This document shows, piece after piece, positions 1-11,257 of a DNA stretch of 64,000 bases; position 1 is the first letter of the stretch; every line of letters starts with the position of its first letter. Under the pieces are notes generated by a model. The model searched no databases. It saw only the letters and a list, made by a program, of their open reading frames with translations, and had not been told where the DNA came from. The stretch spans positions 19,610,272-19,674,271 of the forward strand of contig NC_026659.2 of the NCBI RefSeq assembly GCF_000004075.3, read 5' to 3'. The position numbers and the translations under genes were made by a program. The DNA comes from Cucumis sativus. Lineage: Eukaryota; Streptophyta; Magnoliopsida; Cucurbitales; Cucurbitaceae.

Positions 1-1311
1 CTAACAATTTATCCCCTCATTCCATTCAACCCATCTTTCAGTTACTTCAAATCACAAAGTCCTTTCTTTCAACATCCTAACAGTCAACTTATTTTACTAC
101 AATCATATGTCTGTCAATAAAATGCTAATACATCAGTCAATCCACTATACAGTCAAGTCAATACACCCCTCAGTTTACCAGCACAAACCACAGTTCAGTA
201 TAATCCACATCCAACCGAAACAAATTCACTAGTTCACATCCAATCTTTATACAGCACAATCTAATAATATCATCATGTACACATAAGCATAATTTCAGTC
301 ATTCACATGTATACTTTCGGCAATCCACATCAATTTATATATATATGTTTCCAGTCAAATACAACATACACTAAACATTTAGTCTGCAATCAAACATGTA
401 CATCTTAATCATCATCCATACAGTCCAACACAACTCAAAAACTTTAGGTGAGTCCAGTAGAAAGTCCCTTACCTCGAGTTTACGTAAAGTTCTTCAATCG
501 TACTAAATCCAATAAATTAAATTCCAAGTAGAATGAGGCAACAATTCCAATGAAGTTCACTTCGAAACTTAAATATCCAAGCACACCTCTCCAATATCAC
601 CTTAAAATCAAGCAATACCCAAATCAATTAATCAATTTCAAAACTTACGCTAGCCAAGAACAATACTACTAAATCCACAATTCCTCCTTACCAATGAAAT
701 CACAACATAGCTTTGACGATTGACGACAGAACAGAATCAGCGACAATCGAATGAAACTGATGCGTGCAAAACAGATATGCACTACAATAAAGATGGACGT
801 CGGACCCGCGACTGGAAAACGAGGAGTTGCACAATAGATGAGGACTTCACAATGCACAACTGTTGGATGCTACACGGCTCGTATCTGAACGATAAGCGTC
901 GGCAAAACAATTGGGACGGGGCTACCGGTGGGGACCCGGCGTTGCAGATCTGGACAACGGCGCGGAGAGACACGGCGGTTACAGGTTCACGCGGCGGCCT
1001 TGGCTTCGACGGAGACAGAGACAATTGGGACGGGGCACGGCGGCGCCAGAAAAATGAAGGAGAAGGGAGAGAGAAGATGGTCGGCGGCGGTTGCTGCGAA
1101 CGGGAAGGAGAATGGATAAGGCGGCGGTTGCTGCAAACGGGAAGGAGAACGCACGGGGAGGAAGGAGAAGAGAGAAAAGAAAAGAAAAAGAAAAGAAAAG
1201 AAAAGAAAAAAAAAGGTATATATATATGAAGAGAGAAAAGAAAAGAAAAAGAAAAGAAAAGAAAAAAAAAAGGTATATATATATATATATTTTTACCTTT
1301 GGGACTTTACA
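1..1311 (-). mobile_element. 5' half of long LTR (family L), minus orientation
   Basis: Read on the minus strand, this stretch matches the 5' half of the complete plus-strand LTR at 11258-13386. Positions 1 to about 530 are the reverse complement of about 12705-12200 with scattered differences, and 780-1170 is the matching GC-rich island. The outer terminus is at 1311, where the minus strand begins TGTAAAGTCCCAAAGGTAAA, a variant of the family start TGTAACGCCCC. The left end lies outside the window. The element joins block A directly at 1311/1312, and the two other copies of block A carry the uninterrupted target there. No coding capacity is credible; open frames here are low-complexity. The assignment as an LTR rather than another element with inverted TGTAACG ends is inference. 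Confidence 0.7.
1167..1288. repeat. Two tandem copies of a ~61-bp purine-rich unit
   Basis: A unit starting GAAGAGAGAAAAGAAAAG and ending in GGTATATATATAT occurs twice in a row, starting at 1167 and 1228. It lies inside the LTR between the GC-rich island and the outer terminus, where the other LTR copies carry only a short A-rich and TA-rich stretch. Confidence 0.85.
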
Positions 1312-3241
1312 ATCCTATTGGGCAAATGTAATAATAATTGAATGCACAGAGAAAATCAAGGAAAAAATTGAGAAGTTTGAGGCAAAAAATATAGTGAGAA
1401 TCAAATAAACAATTGTGAGAAAGTGAAGTGATATTAGAGAATAAAAATGATTGTGGTGAAGATGTAAAAACGGTTGCAATATACAAGTTGTCTTCGAAAT
1501 TTCAATGTAAAATGAAAACGTTTATGAAATATATAAAAAATTGTTATAATTATAAATTATCATATATCTAACAATGCTTTAAAAACTTCTTAATATTTTA
1601 TCTAAAAATTGTTATCTGATATAGTTTGATAAATTCTTAAACATATATGAATAGAGATATAAAAATATATACTAATGTATATACTATATATAACATATAT
1701 GCGCATTATATACTCTTTATTGAAATATATACAGTCTATTTTATCTAAGATATATATGATCTATATATATTCGATTAAATATATACAGTCTCATCCAAAT
1801 AGAGTTGTATTGAAAAAAACTTTATAAATATTCATATAACAATATTTACAAGTTATTACTCTTTCCTATCAATATTTATGAATATTGAATTAGTAGTGTT
1901 TTCTCCCTCTCAACTTATCTTCATTCCTTGTCTACTTCTCTTTAATTTCTTCTCAACACTCACTTCATCTTCTCCTTAACTCGTTTAATCTTTTTCAATT
2001 TTCAAACAAAATCATCTAATTTTAAAATATTGTCACATTTAGTATTAATTCTCCTTACAGTAACTAATTGATTTAATTACTTTAACCAAATTACCCACGA
2101 AAATTGGGCCATAAATAAATAATATTTTTGTTATGAAAAATATGTCTAATCACAAAATTAAAAAAATTAGTTCAACAATAATATAGCAATTTACATTAAT
2201 ATTAAAAATGGTAAAAGAAAATTAGCTATCTATAAAAATTATTACAAAAAAATAATGTTAAAATAGGGAATATTATTTTATCAAATATATGTATGTATAT
2301 ATTATCAATACATATATGTATATTTGTATGCATATTATATGTATATGTTTATATATTATATATATCTTATATATATCTATATATATATATCTATTATTTT
2401 GTGTTGAAATTTATATGATAAAATATGTATTTGATAATTTAAAATTATATTGTATTCTAAAAAATGATTATTGATATTGAATCAAACCTCGTAGTATTTA
2501 CATCACATGTAGACGCTATGCCCTCAAAGAGTGAGTGAAATGTGAAGTGTTAATCAAATTAAAAGTTTTAATATGCATTTTACATGTTTGTTATTTTCAA
2601 AAAGAAAACACCAGTGGTAGTGTTTGATTTATGTTTTTAATGAGATTACATAAATTGAATCAACTTTGTTGAATTATTCTATTTAATTTTTAGAGCATGT
2701 TAATTTGTAAATTATTTAAAATTACTAGAGTAAAATAGCTTATATATTTTCGTGTAAGTTTAATTTGTAGCATGTCTCATTTTCTATCATATAAGTATGT
2801 ATATTATATACATATACATACGTATGTATGTAACGATATATAATGTTGCTTGCATCTAAGTTTTTAACCAAAAATAATTAAGAATATAACAAAAGAATTA
2901 ATAAATTATACAAATAGCAAAATTAAAAGAAAAAATTACTCTTACAATTTTAAAATAATTCATTCAACACTTAATCTTTTCCGCTTTACATTTAATTTGG
3001 TTTTTTTTATCTTCATTTAGATGTATCTACACCATTTATGATTTCTTAATGTAATCGTTTACGATCTTTTTCATTTTTGTCATAGTAAATGTAAGATATT
3101 TATCACTCCTAAACTTTACTTTTTAAAGGTCATTTGGGATGAAGAAAGGAAAGGTATAAAAAATGTTCGAGTTCTTTCCTTATTTGGTCCACGGATTACG
3201 GGAAGGAAAGTAATTATTCTTAATCCTTTTATTCATTCTCT
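1312..3241 (+). repeat. Block A, copy 1 (direct segmental repeat)
   Basis: First of three direct copies of an AT-rich, non-coding block. It starts TCCTATTGGGCAAATG and runs to the LTR junction near 3242. Copies 2 (8172-10589) and 3 (14517-16948) align along its whole length, with only scattered substitutions and small differences in TA-dinucleotide tracts. Copy 1 lacks the roughly 500 bp that precede this point in copies 2 and 3, because an LTR is inserted at 1311. No gene is recognisable. Confidence 0.92.
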
Positions 3242-3911
3242 TTCTCAATCTCAAATAATTTCAAAGTCTCAAAGAAAACAAAAATTTATATTTGGGCCCT
3301 ATTTAAAATAGCCAACACTTTCAAGAAATGTTTACTAATTCGTGAATACAGTTCAACTATAAAATTTTCTAAACAATCTCAAGTACGAAAACAAAACACG
3401 AGAAACAAAACATTAAGCGGAAGCAAATTAAAATAACCCTATGGCAATCACGTTTCCTTCCTGCCCCTCGTCGGTTTGCCACCTTTATTACCTTTGCCTG
3501 AAAATTAAACATAAGAAGGGTGAGTATAAAAATACCCAGTAAGAGACCCTCTACTGGTCCCGTCAGGAGAAAATAAATTGTTAAGATTCTATTGGGACAC
3601 CCTGTACAGTCGCAGTCTTGTGATCCCTTAGGATGCACATTTCAGTCTAACGCCCCGAGGGACGTACATTTCAGTCTAGTGTTCTGCAGAAACACATATC
3701 AGTCTAATGCTCCCGAAGGTGCAGAATAATTGGTGATCCCGTGGGACACCTACAAGGCACACATCCCAATAAAAGCTAACAATTTTTCCCCTCAGTCCAT
3801 TCTAAACATCTTAACAGTCACTCACAGATCAATTAAACATTCTCATCACGTAAACTCCTTATTTAACCTCAAACAGTCGTCTTACTCTAATTTAGCCCAA
3901 TGTCAGTAAAA
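3242..3911 (-). mobile_element. 3' half of LTR family L, minus orientation, truncated
   Basis: Matches the minus strand of the 3' half of the LTR at 11258-13386, including the segments around AGCGGAAGCAAA, CCCCTCGTCGGTTTGCCACC and CTAACGCCCCGAGGGACGTA. Its true terminal ~70 bp, seen in copy 3 from 17591, is missing. The left edge is a fusion at TTCTCAAT shared with copy 2. At 3911 the homology to copy 2 stops and a GC-rich island follows. Confidence 0.8.
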
Positions 3912-4276
3912 ATGTTCGAGTTCTTCCCCTTCTCCCCAGCCGCAACTGCCGCGCCTCTTCTCCTTCCTCCCGTACGCCGCGACGACTCCACCGTCTCCTT
4001 CTCCCTTCCCTTCCGTTTCCTTCCCGCTGCAGCCCAGCCGCAGCCAGCCGTCTTTCTCTTCCGTTTTCTTCCCGCCGCAGCCCAGCCGTAGCCCGCGATC
4101 TGCCGTCTCCATCTCTGGTTCGCGAAGCAACTTTGCAGCAGTCGTCCCGCGCACCGATCTGCCGTCTCCATTACCGGTTCTGTCTTCGTCGAAGCCCGAG
4201 CCGCCGTGTGAACCAGTAACCGCCACGTTCGCCGCTCACAACCGCCGTGAAGCCAGCCGGGCAACCTTCGTTCCTT
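3912..4276 (+). mobile_element. GC-rich island of LTR family L, plus orientation
   Basis: A C-rich stretch with repeated CCCGCCGCAGCCCAGCCG-type motifs. It resembles 11470-11950 inside the complete LTR; both end in CAACCTTCGTTCC. It abuts the minus-oriented LTR half at 3911 and the palindromic repeat array at 4273. Both strands have open frames of 100-130 codons, but these are low-complexity and differ between copies, so no protein is called. Confidence 0.65.
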
Positions 4277-4468
4277 AAACGTCAAGAATTTAAAATTTTA
4301 AAATTCAAGAAGCGTATGAATTCGACATGCTTGACGTTTCTTAAACGTCAAGAATTTAAAATTTTACTTGACGTTTTTAAAAACGTCAAGAAATTTATAA
4401 AATATTCTTGACGGTTTTAAAACGTCAAGACTATTGTAAAATTTGCTTAACGTTTTTAAAACGTCAAG
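4273..4468. repeat. Array of ~23-bp palindromes built on TTGACGTT/AACGTCAA
   Basis: Four palindromes start at 4330, 4367, 4407 and 4446. Each is a CTTGACGTT-type arm facing an AACGTCAAG arm; the second is a perfect 24-bp palindrome. A half-site lies at 4275-4286. Spacing between starts is 37-40 bp, and the spacers are A/T runs such as AATTTAAAATTTTA. Each unit contains TGACG or CGTCA. It may be the subterminal repeat region of a DNA transposon whose ends I cannot place; a regulatory role is possible but not shown. Confidence 0.85.
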
Positions 4469-4479
4469 AACCGTTATAT

Positions 4480-4500
4480 ATATATTTTGTTTTTTTATTT

Positions 4501-4539
<39 letters not shown>

Positions 4540-4560
4540 TATATTTAATTTAAATAAAAA
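4480..4560. repeat. TA-dinucleotide tract
   Basis: A low-complexity (TA)n run, longest uninterrupted part about 4508-4534, between the palindrome array and the next GC-rich island. No coding or RNA feature is seen. Confidence 0.85.
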
Positions 4561-4585
4561 GAAAAGAAAAAGGAAAAAGAAATTT

Positions 4586-5166
4586 ATGGATCCTCATCAT
4601 CGTCCTCTCTCTCCCTCGCGCGCCGCGACCCCCCCCCCCCCTTCCTTCTCTTTTCCCTTCTCCTTTCCCTTCTCCTTTCCTTCTCTTTTCTCTTTTCCTT
4701 CCGCCGTTCCCTTCCGTCTTTCTTTCCGCCGCAGCCCAGCCGCCCCATCCTTCCCCTTCTCTCCGTTCGCCAAGCAAAACCGCCACCGACCGACCTCCAT
4801 TCCTCTTCTCCTTCCCGTTCGCAGCCCCGCCGCAAACCGTCGCCTCACTTCCCTTCCATTTTCTTCTTCCGTTCGCAGCCCTGCCGCAACCCTTCCCTTC
4901 CATTTTCCTCTTCTCTTCAGTTCGCAAAGCAGCCGTACACGTCCAGATCTGCCGCCGTCCAGATCTGCACCGCAAGACCGCCCGTTGCCCTTCCGCCGCT
5001 GCCCGGTCCAGATCTGCACCATTTTCGCGTCTTGTTCTGTCTCCGTCGAAGCCGAGCCACCGTGTGAAGCAGTAACCGCCACGTCTGCCGCTCACAACCG
5101 CCGTCCACCGATCCCTTCTCCTCCGTTGTCTGCACTGCCGCGCCGGAAGCCTGGTTTCAGCCAGCC
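4586..5166 (+). mobile_element. Second plus-strand GC-rich island, LTR-like
   Basis: A pyrimidine-rich, GC-rich stretch with the same CCGCCGCAGCCCAGCCG and GTTCGCAGC motifs as the other LTR islands. Towards its end it has CCAGATCTGC repeats and a segment very like 4190-4250 (GTGAAGCAGTAACCGCCACG). An open frame starts at ATG 4586 and stays open into the gene fragment that follows, but its first ~190 codons are Pro/Ser/Arg/Phe-rich low complexity and look like a by-product of composition. Whether it acts as a promoter or leader for the downstream exons is unknown. Confidence 0.6.
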
Positions 5167-5457
5167 TCTGTCGTCGTTGAGACGTGCCTTTTCACTTTAC
5201 GATCAGATCAATCTCATCGACAATGTCCCTAAAGATCAGCTTCGTTTTCAACGGTACTGCCCTAACTTCTCCTTTTTGTCTTTTGCATCGATTTCTTTCC
5301 TCAATTTTATATCTTTGACTCTTTTATGCGGGGATTTAAGGTATACTGAGACGGGGTTCACTGTGAATGGAGTGGATTATGAGGGCAGCTTGCTTTGTGT
5401 TGGGAATTTGTTGATGTCTTGGACTCCTAAGAAATTTTCGGAAATTACGTCTGATAG
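5167..5457 (+). pseudogene. Two-exon fragment of an NDUFAF3-like (DUF498/Mth938 domain) gene
   Basis: Exon 1 ends at 5253 and encodes residues including SLYDQINLIDNVPKDQLRF. Exon 2 (5341-5457) encodes stretches including TGFTVNGVDYEGSLLCVGNL and SWTPKKFSEITSD. I recognise these as the N-terminal part of the plant NDUFAF3-like complex I assembly factor family (mitochondrial). The intron 5254-5340 has GT and AG ends and is 87 nt with no stop, so the frame also reads through it. A donor-like AG|GT follows at 5457, where the family sequence would continue, but I could not find later exons downstream. The fragment keeps its intron, so it was copied at DNA level and not retroposed. It is fused to an LTR-like GC-rich island and lies in a transposon nest, so it is probably a captured fragment. 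A displaced, still functional gene is less likely. Confidence 0.7.
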
Positions 5458-7544
5458 GTTTGCTTTTCTTGTTCCTAACTTACAATACTCAATTTACTTC
5501 CTTTGTTCTTTTTGGTGATTGAAAATGAATGAAATGATGGAAGTTCACGTGGGTGTTCAAACTTCTATCTTAAGTGATTGAAGATAGTTGATGTATATTT
5601 ATTTTCTCAAAAGTCACATTTTTTGCAAGTTTGGTTTACTTTGGATTTATTAAAGATAATACCAGTTCACTTATTGATTCCATTCATTCCCGAAAAAATT
5701 CTTTAAAATAATTTAGTTTAACACCAAGAATCGCTTTGAGGATTTATCTCCTTAAGGGTTGTCGGAACCATATACTGAACATCTACAATACGTTTGATCA
5801 TAGTTAACTTTACAATGATCTAGTTGATAGTCTTCCTATTTGTTGAGCTTCTCTTTTAGATTGAAGGAAAGGGAAAGACTTGGCTAGGTTGTGGCAAGCA
5901 AACTTCTTCGCTATTATGTGGAGAAATTTAGAGGGGAGGATAGGGAGTTAGAGAGTTTTTTTGGAAAAAAAAAAAAAAAGAGACGGGACTTTACATTAAG
6001 AGAATGAAAAAAAAGACCAATGTTCAAAGAAGTGAAAAAGAGCAACATAGCACAAAAAAAAGACATAGGAACATAATGCAAAAAGTAAGCTAGAGAGGTG
6101 ATAAGGATAATTAGTATATTTTAGTTAATTGGTTAATTGTCTTATTTTCCTGTAAGGCTATAGATAGCCAATTTAGAGTGTATTTGAACCTCTTGAATAT
6201 CTTTCCAATATAGAACGTTGTTCTTGGAGAGCTTTTTCTCATCTCTAAGGAATGAGATTTCTCTTGTTCCAGAATGGATTTGGCATGGTACTCCAACCTG
6301 CTGCATCAAGAGGTTTAATTATTCAGTTTGGGCATTGATCACTAGGACTTTTTGTAATTGTGATAATGATCTTGTTCTTTTTTATTAGATTGTTTTATGT
6401 GATTAGTCATTGACTCCTTTTTATGAGTATTACGTCTTTTTTTTGTTTTTCTTATTGCAATTGAGAATTTAGCCATTGTGCTTACTCTTTATGGAGTATC
6501 TAAAGACAAGAAATCGACACTCCAATGCTATGAAAATTTTCCTATAAGGTAACATTTATAGTCTCATGTTCATTTGGTATGTTATTTTATTTGCTTACTT
6601 TGTAATACTATTCTATTTTAGAGCTATTTAGTCAATTGATTGTAAATTCTGACTACAGCTGATGATATGTGGGGAAGATATTCATAGTTCATCTTTATTG
6701 GCGATGATTGCATAATACAAACTGTTTAACTCTAAGGATTACAAATTGTCGTACATGTATTGTCGTAGGCTGTTTTGTTCTAAGGACTAGGAACAACCCA
6801 AGAAGTTGTTCAATTTGCAGTGGCCATTTGGTTGGACGTTCTTCTTCTCCTTGATCTCTTTCTCCTCTTCTTAGGAACTTCATTTTCATTATCAGATTTG
6901 AAGAGGGACCACCATGAGTGGGGTAGTAAAATGAATAGAGAATGGGACAGTGAGCTGGGTATGTTTTTGGTATGTGTATTCTAGAGAGAAAGAGTGAGCT
7001 GGGTATGTTTTTGGTATGTGTATTCTAGAGAGAAAGAGTAGCAGTATGTTTTTGTTTGCTGTGTTTGCCTAATATAGTCCTCATGGTCTTCTCTTTTCAT
7101 TTCATGGAATCAAGTGTTGAAGTTCTTGTTTGTGTTCTGTATTTTGTTGAGACGTTGATTTAGTTATTCATTGACTGTACGTATGTGTTATGGATTCTTT
7201 GTAGGTTCAACTGGAGTCGACAAGTTCATGAGTTTTGTTTCAAATATCATTTCCAGAAACGAACATTCTCGGTTGGTCCAGTCAAATATATTCGAATGCT
7301 ATTTAAGATATTTTTTGATTAAGGGTTAGTATTTCGTACATGTGGATTACTGAAACTTGTATTAAGATGTACAAATATTATAAATCGTATTATAGTGTAT
7401 ATATATTAAAGTGTTGGCTATTTTCTTGTACATTGGTGTGAAACTTGTATAATTTCAAATTTGTCATTCTCAGCTACATTATTGTCATTCTAATGGTTCG
7501 TGTAATGGTGGAGCTGCATGGAGAACAGAATAAAACTATAGGAA
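5458..7544. other. Non-coding or degraded stretch between gene fragment and CACTA end
   Basis: No convincing ORF, tRNA or known domain. Contents seen are A-runs (about 5960-5980), a 44-bp tandem duplication at 6951-7038, and scattered short open frames of about 60 codons without recognisable similarity. It may be intronic or downstream DNA of the captured gene, or transposon interior. Confidence 0.5.
6951..7038. repeat. 44-bp unit duplicated in tandem
   Basis: The unit beginning GTGAGCTGGGTATGTTTTTG occurs at 6951-6994 and again at 6995-7038, identical as far as I can read. It looks like a simple local duplication. Confidence 0.9.
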
Positions 7545-8171
7545 ATTGAGAAATGTGATAGTTAATAGTTGTTGTAAATTGGAGAACGATGACAGTTATT
7601 TAACAAAATAAATTGTCACGATTGCTCTATATGTGACAGGAATAACATGTCGTCATAAGATAAACAATGACAATTTTTTTAAAAAAAAAACTGTCACGAT
7701 TGCATTATATTTGACTGGAAAAAAAATGTCGTCAATGGCAAAACAATGACATTTAATGTTATCGAAAAACTGTCACGATTGCACAATCGTTGACTGGAAA
7801 AAAATGTCGTCAATAACTAAACAATGACATTTTTACAAAAAAAAAAAAAAAAAAACTGTCGCGAAAAACATATTCATGACAATTAATACATGTCACGATA
7901 ATAGAATTCGTGACAATTATTTAACTGTCGTTAATAAAGAAATGATGATAGTTATTGAATGTCATAAAATAAATTATGATAGTTATTGAATGTCGTTGAA
8001 TGTTGATTAACGACATTTATTTCATGTCATAAAACAACCTATTGCGACAGTTTTCAAAAACTGTCGTCGAAGGCCTTTCTATGACTCCCGCTTCTATGAC
8101 TGAAAATAACTGTCGCGAAATCCGTTCGCGACAGTAAATAACTGTCGTCGTAGCCCACTTTTGTACTAGTG
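7545..8171 (-). mobile_element. Right end of a CACTA-type DNA transposon with subterminal repeats
   Basis: The terminus on the minus strand reads CACTAGTACAAAAGTGGGC (8171-8153), a typical plant CACTA (En/Spm) end. Inside it, 7545-8150 contains many short repeats in both orientations, such as AACTGTCACGATTGC, TGTCGTCAAT, CAATGACATTT and CTGTCGCGAA, the usual subterminal-repeat layout to which the transposase binds. The base after the terminus starts block A copy 2, whose homologue in copy 3 begins at 14517, so the element sits exactly at that edge. I could not find the matching left CACTA end in the window and no transposase frame is present, so this is a non-autonomous or truncated element. 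Confidence 0.8.
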
Positions 8172-10589
8172 TAAAAATCACATTTGTTGTTTTGCAATAT
8201 CTGCATATGTATAAATTCTAATTCAATATCATTTTTCAATTTTAATAAAACTCAAAAGTAATAAAGAATATTGAAAATATTAAGTTAAAGATACATAAAC
8301 CAAGAAAAATAATGCTTCAAAATAAACAAGACATTCTCATAGTTTGACTTGCAAATTTCTCAATATTTAAATTTAAGGATATTTGTGATACAGTTCACAT
8401 TAGCATTGTCGTACATTAGATTAAACATTATGAATTATGTTTATTTATGTTCTTAAATCGTTTTGACTAATTATTCGATGTTAAAATTTAACAACGATAG
8501 ACTCAACAGTGACATTATTCTTTTATATGTAGTTTATTTACTATATTAATAGAGAAAAATGTTAAATTATCAGTTGAATAATTGCAGATTATTTATTACT
8601 GTGTTCGGATTGAAATGTTAACATATTACATGAATCACAAGTTTGACAAATTAGAATCAATCAGTGTATCCTATTGGGCAAATGTAATAATAATTGAATG
8701 CACAGAGAAAATCAAGGAAAAAATTGAGAAGTTTGAGGCAAAAAATATAGTGAGAATCAAATAAAGAATTGTGAGAAAGTGAAGTGATATTAGAGAATAA
8801 AAATGATTGTGGTGAAGATGTATAAAACGGTTGCAATATACAAGTTGTCTTCGAAATTTCAATGTAAAATGAAAGCGTTTATGAAATATATAAAAAATTG
8901 TTATAATTATAAATTATCATATATCTAACAATGCTTTAAAAACTTCTTAATATTTTATCTAAAAATTGTTATCTGATATAGTTTGATAAATTCTTAAACA
9001 TATATGAATAGAGATATAAAAATATATACTAATGTATATACTATATATAACATATATGCGCATTATATACTCTTTATTGAAATATATACAGTCTATTTTA
9101 TCTAAGATATATATAGTCTATATATATTCGATTAAATATATACAGTCTCATCCAAATAGAATTGTATTGAAGAAAACTTTATAAATATTCATATAACAAT
9201 ATTTACAAGTTATTACTCTTTCCTATCAATATTTATGAATATTGAATTAGTAGTGTTTTCTCCCTCTCAACTTATCTTCATTCCTTGTCTACTTCTCTTT
9301 AATTTCTTCTCAACACTCACTTCATCTTCTCCTTAACTCGTTTAATCTTTTTCAATTTTCAAACAAAATCATCTAATTTTAAAATATTGTCACATTTAGT
9401 ATTAATTCTCCTTACAGTAACTAATTGATTTAATTACTTTAACCAAATTACCCACGAAAATTGGGCCATAAATAAATAATATTTTTGTTATGAAAAATAT
9501 GTCTAATCACAAAATTAAAAAATTAGTCCAACAATAATATAGCAATTTACATTAATATTAAAAATGGTCAAAGAAAATTAGCTATCTATAAAAATTATTA
9601 CAAAAAAATAATGTTAAAATAGGGAATATTATTTTATCAAATATATGTATGTATATATTATCAATACATATATGTATATTTGTATGCATATTATATGTAT
9701 ATGTTTATATATTATATATATCTTATATATATCTATTATTTTGTGTTGAAATTTATATCATAAAATATGTATTTGATAATTTAAAATTATATTGTATTCT
9801 AAAAAATGATTATTGATATTAAATCAAACCTCATAGTATTTACATCACATGTAGACGCTATGCCCTCAAAGAGTGAGTGAAATGTGAAGTGTTAATCAAA
9901 TTAAAAGTTTTAATATGCATTTTACATGTTTGTTATTTTCAAAAAGAAAACACCAGTGGTAGTGTTTGATTTATGTTTTTAATGAGATTACATAAATTGA
10001 ATCAACTTTGTTGAATTATTCTATTTAATTTTAGAGCATGTTAATTTCTAAATTATTTAAAATTACTAGAGTAAAATAGCTTATATATTTTCGTGTAAGT
10101 TTAATTTGTAGCATGTCTCATTTTCTATCATATAAGTATGTATATTATATACATATACATACGTATGTATGTAACGATATATAATGTTGCTTGCATCTAA
10201 GTTTTTAACCCAAAATAATTAAGAATATAACAAAAGAATTAATAAATTATACAAATAGCAAAATTAAAAGAAAAAATTACTCTTACAATTTTAAAATAAT
10301 TCATTCAACACTTAATCTTTTCCGCTTTACATTTAATTTGGTTTTTTTTATCTTCATTTAGATGTATCTACACCATTTATGATTTCTTAATTTAATCGTT
10401 TACGATCTTTTTCATTTTTGTCATAGTAAATGTAAGATATTTATCACTCCTAAACTTTACTTTTTAAAGGTCATTTGGGATGAAGAAAGGAAAGGTATAA
10501 AAAATGTTCGAGTTCTTTCCTTATTTGGTCCACGGATTACGGGAAGGAAAGTAATTATTCTTAATCCTTTTATTCATTCTCTTTCCCAA
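8172..10589 (+). repeat. Block A, copy 2 (direct segmental repeat)
   Basis: Aligns with copy 3 from 14517 (offset about 6345) and, from about 8670, with copy 1 from 1312. It carries about 500 bp (8172-8669) that copy 1 lost to the LTR insertion. Non-coding and AT-rich. The site TGTATCCTATTGGGC at about 8667 is the uninterrupted target of the LTR inserted in copy 1. Confidence 0.93.
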
Positions 10590-11257
10590 TCTCAAATAAT
10601 TTCAAAGTCTCAAAGAAAACAAAAATTTATATTTGGGCCCTATTTAAAATAGCCAACACTTTCAAGAAATGTTTACTAATTCGTGAATACAGTTCAACTA
10701 TAAAATTTTCTAAACAATCTCAAGTACGAAAACAAAACACGAGAAACAAAACATTAAGCGGAAGCAAATTAAAATAACCCCTATGGCAATCACGTTTCCT
10801 TCATGCCCCTCGTCGGTTTGCCACCTTTATTACCTTTGCCTGAAAATTAAACATAAGAAGGGTGAGTATAAAAATACCCAGTAAGAGACCCTCTACTGGT
10901 CCCGTCAGGGGAAAATAAATTGTTAAGATTGTATTGGGACACCCTGTACAGTCGCAGTCTTGTGATCCCGTAGGATGCACATTTCAGTCTAACGCCCCGA
11001 GGGACGTACATTTCAGTCTAGTGTTCTGCAGAAACACATATCAGTCTAATGCTCCCGAAGGTGCAGAATAATTGGTGATCCCGTGGGACACCTACAAGGC
11101 ACACATCCCAATAAAAGCTAACAATTTTTCCCCTCAGTCCATTCTAAACATCTTAACAGTCACTCACAGATCAATTAAACATTCTCATCACGTAAACTCC
11201 TTATTTAACCTCAAACAGTCGTCTTACTCTAATTTAGCCCAAGGTCAGTAAAAAAAA
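10590..11257 (-). mobile_element. 3' half of LTR family L, minus orientation (second part of a split LTR)
   Basis: Matches 3242-3911 almost base for base. It is the continuation of the minus-oriented LTR whose 5' half lies at 13387-14396; the plus-oriented LTR at 11258-13386 is inserted between the two. The terminal ~70 bp of the LTR 3' end are missing through the same fusion (…CAATCTCAAATAATTTC) seen in copy 1. Confidence 0.82.

Noticed and set aside
3887..4285. Open frames of 107-132 codons in the GC-rich island on both strands
   Set aside because: Overlapping frames on opposite strands, Arg/Gly-rich, not conserved between island copies; a consequence of GC-rich composition.
4586..5518. 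310-codon open frame as a real protein
   Set aside because: The first ~190 codons are Pro/Ser/Arg/Phe low complexity produced by a pyrimidine-rich GC island shared with LTR copies. Only the NDUFAF3-like part is protein-like, and the frame also reads through an intron.
7600..8150. CRISPR-like regularly spaced repeats
   Set aside because: Units vary in sequence and orientation and lead to a CACTA terminus; this is transposon subterminal structure in a plant genome.
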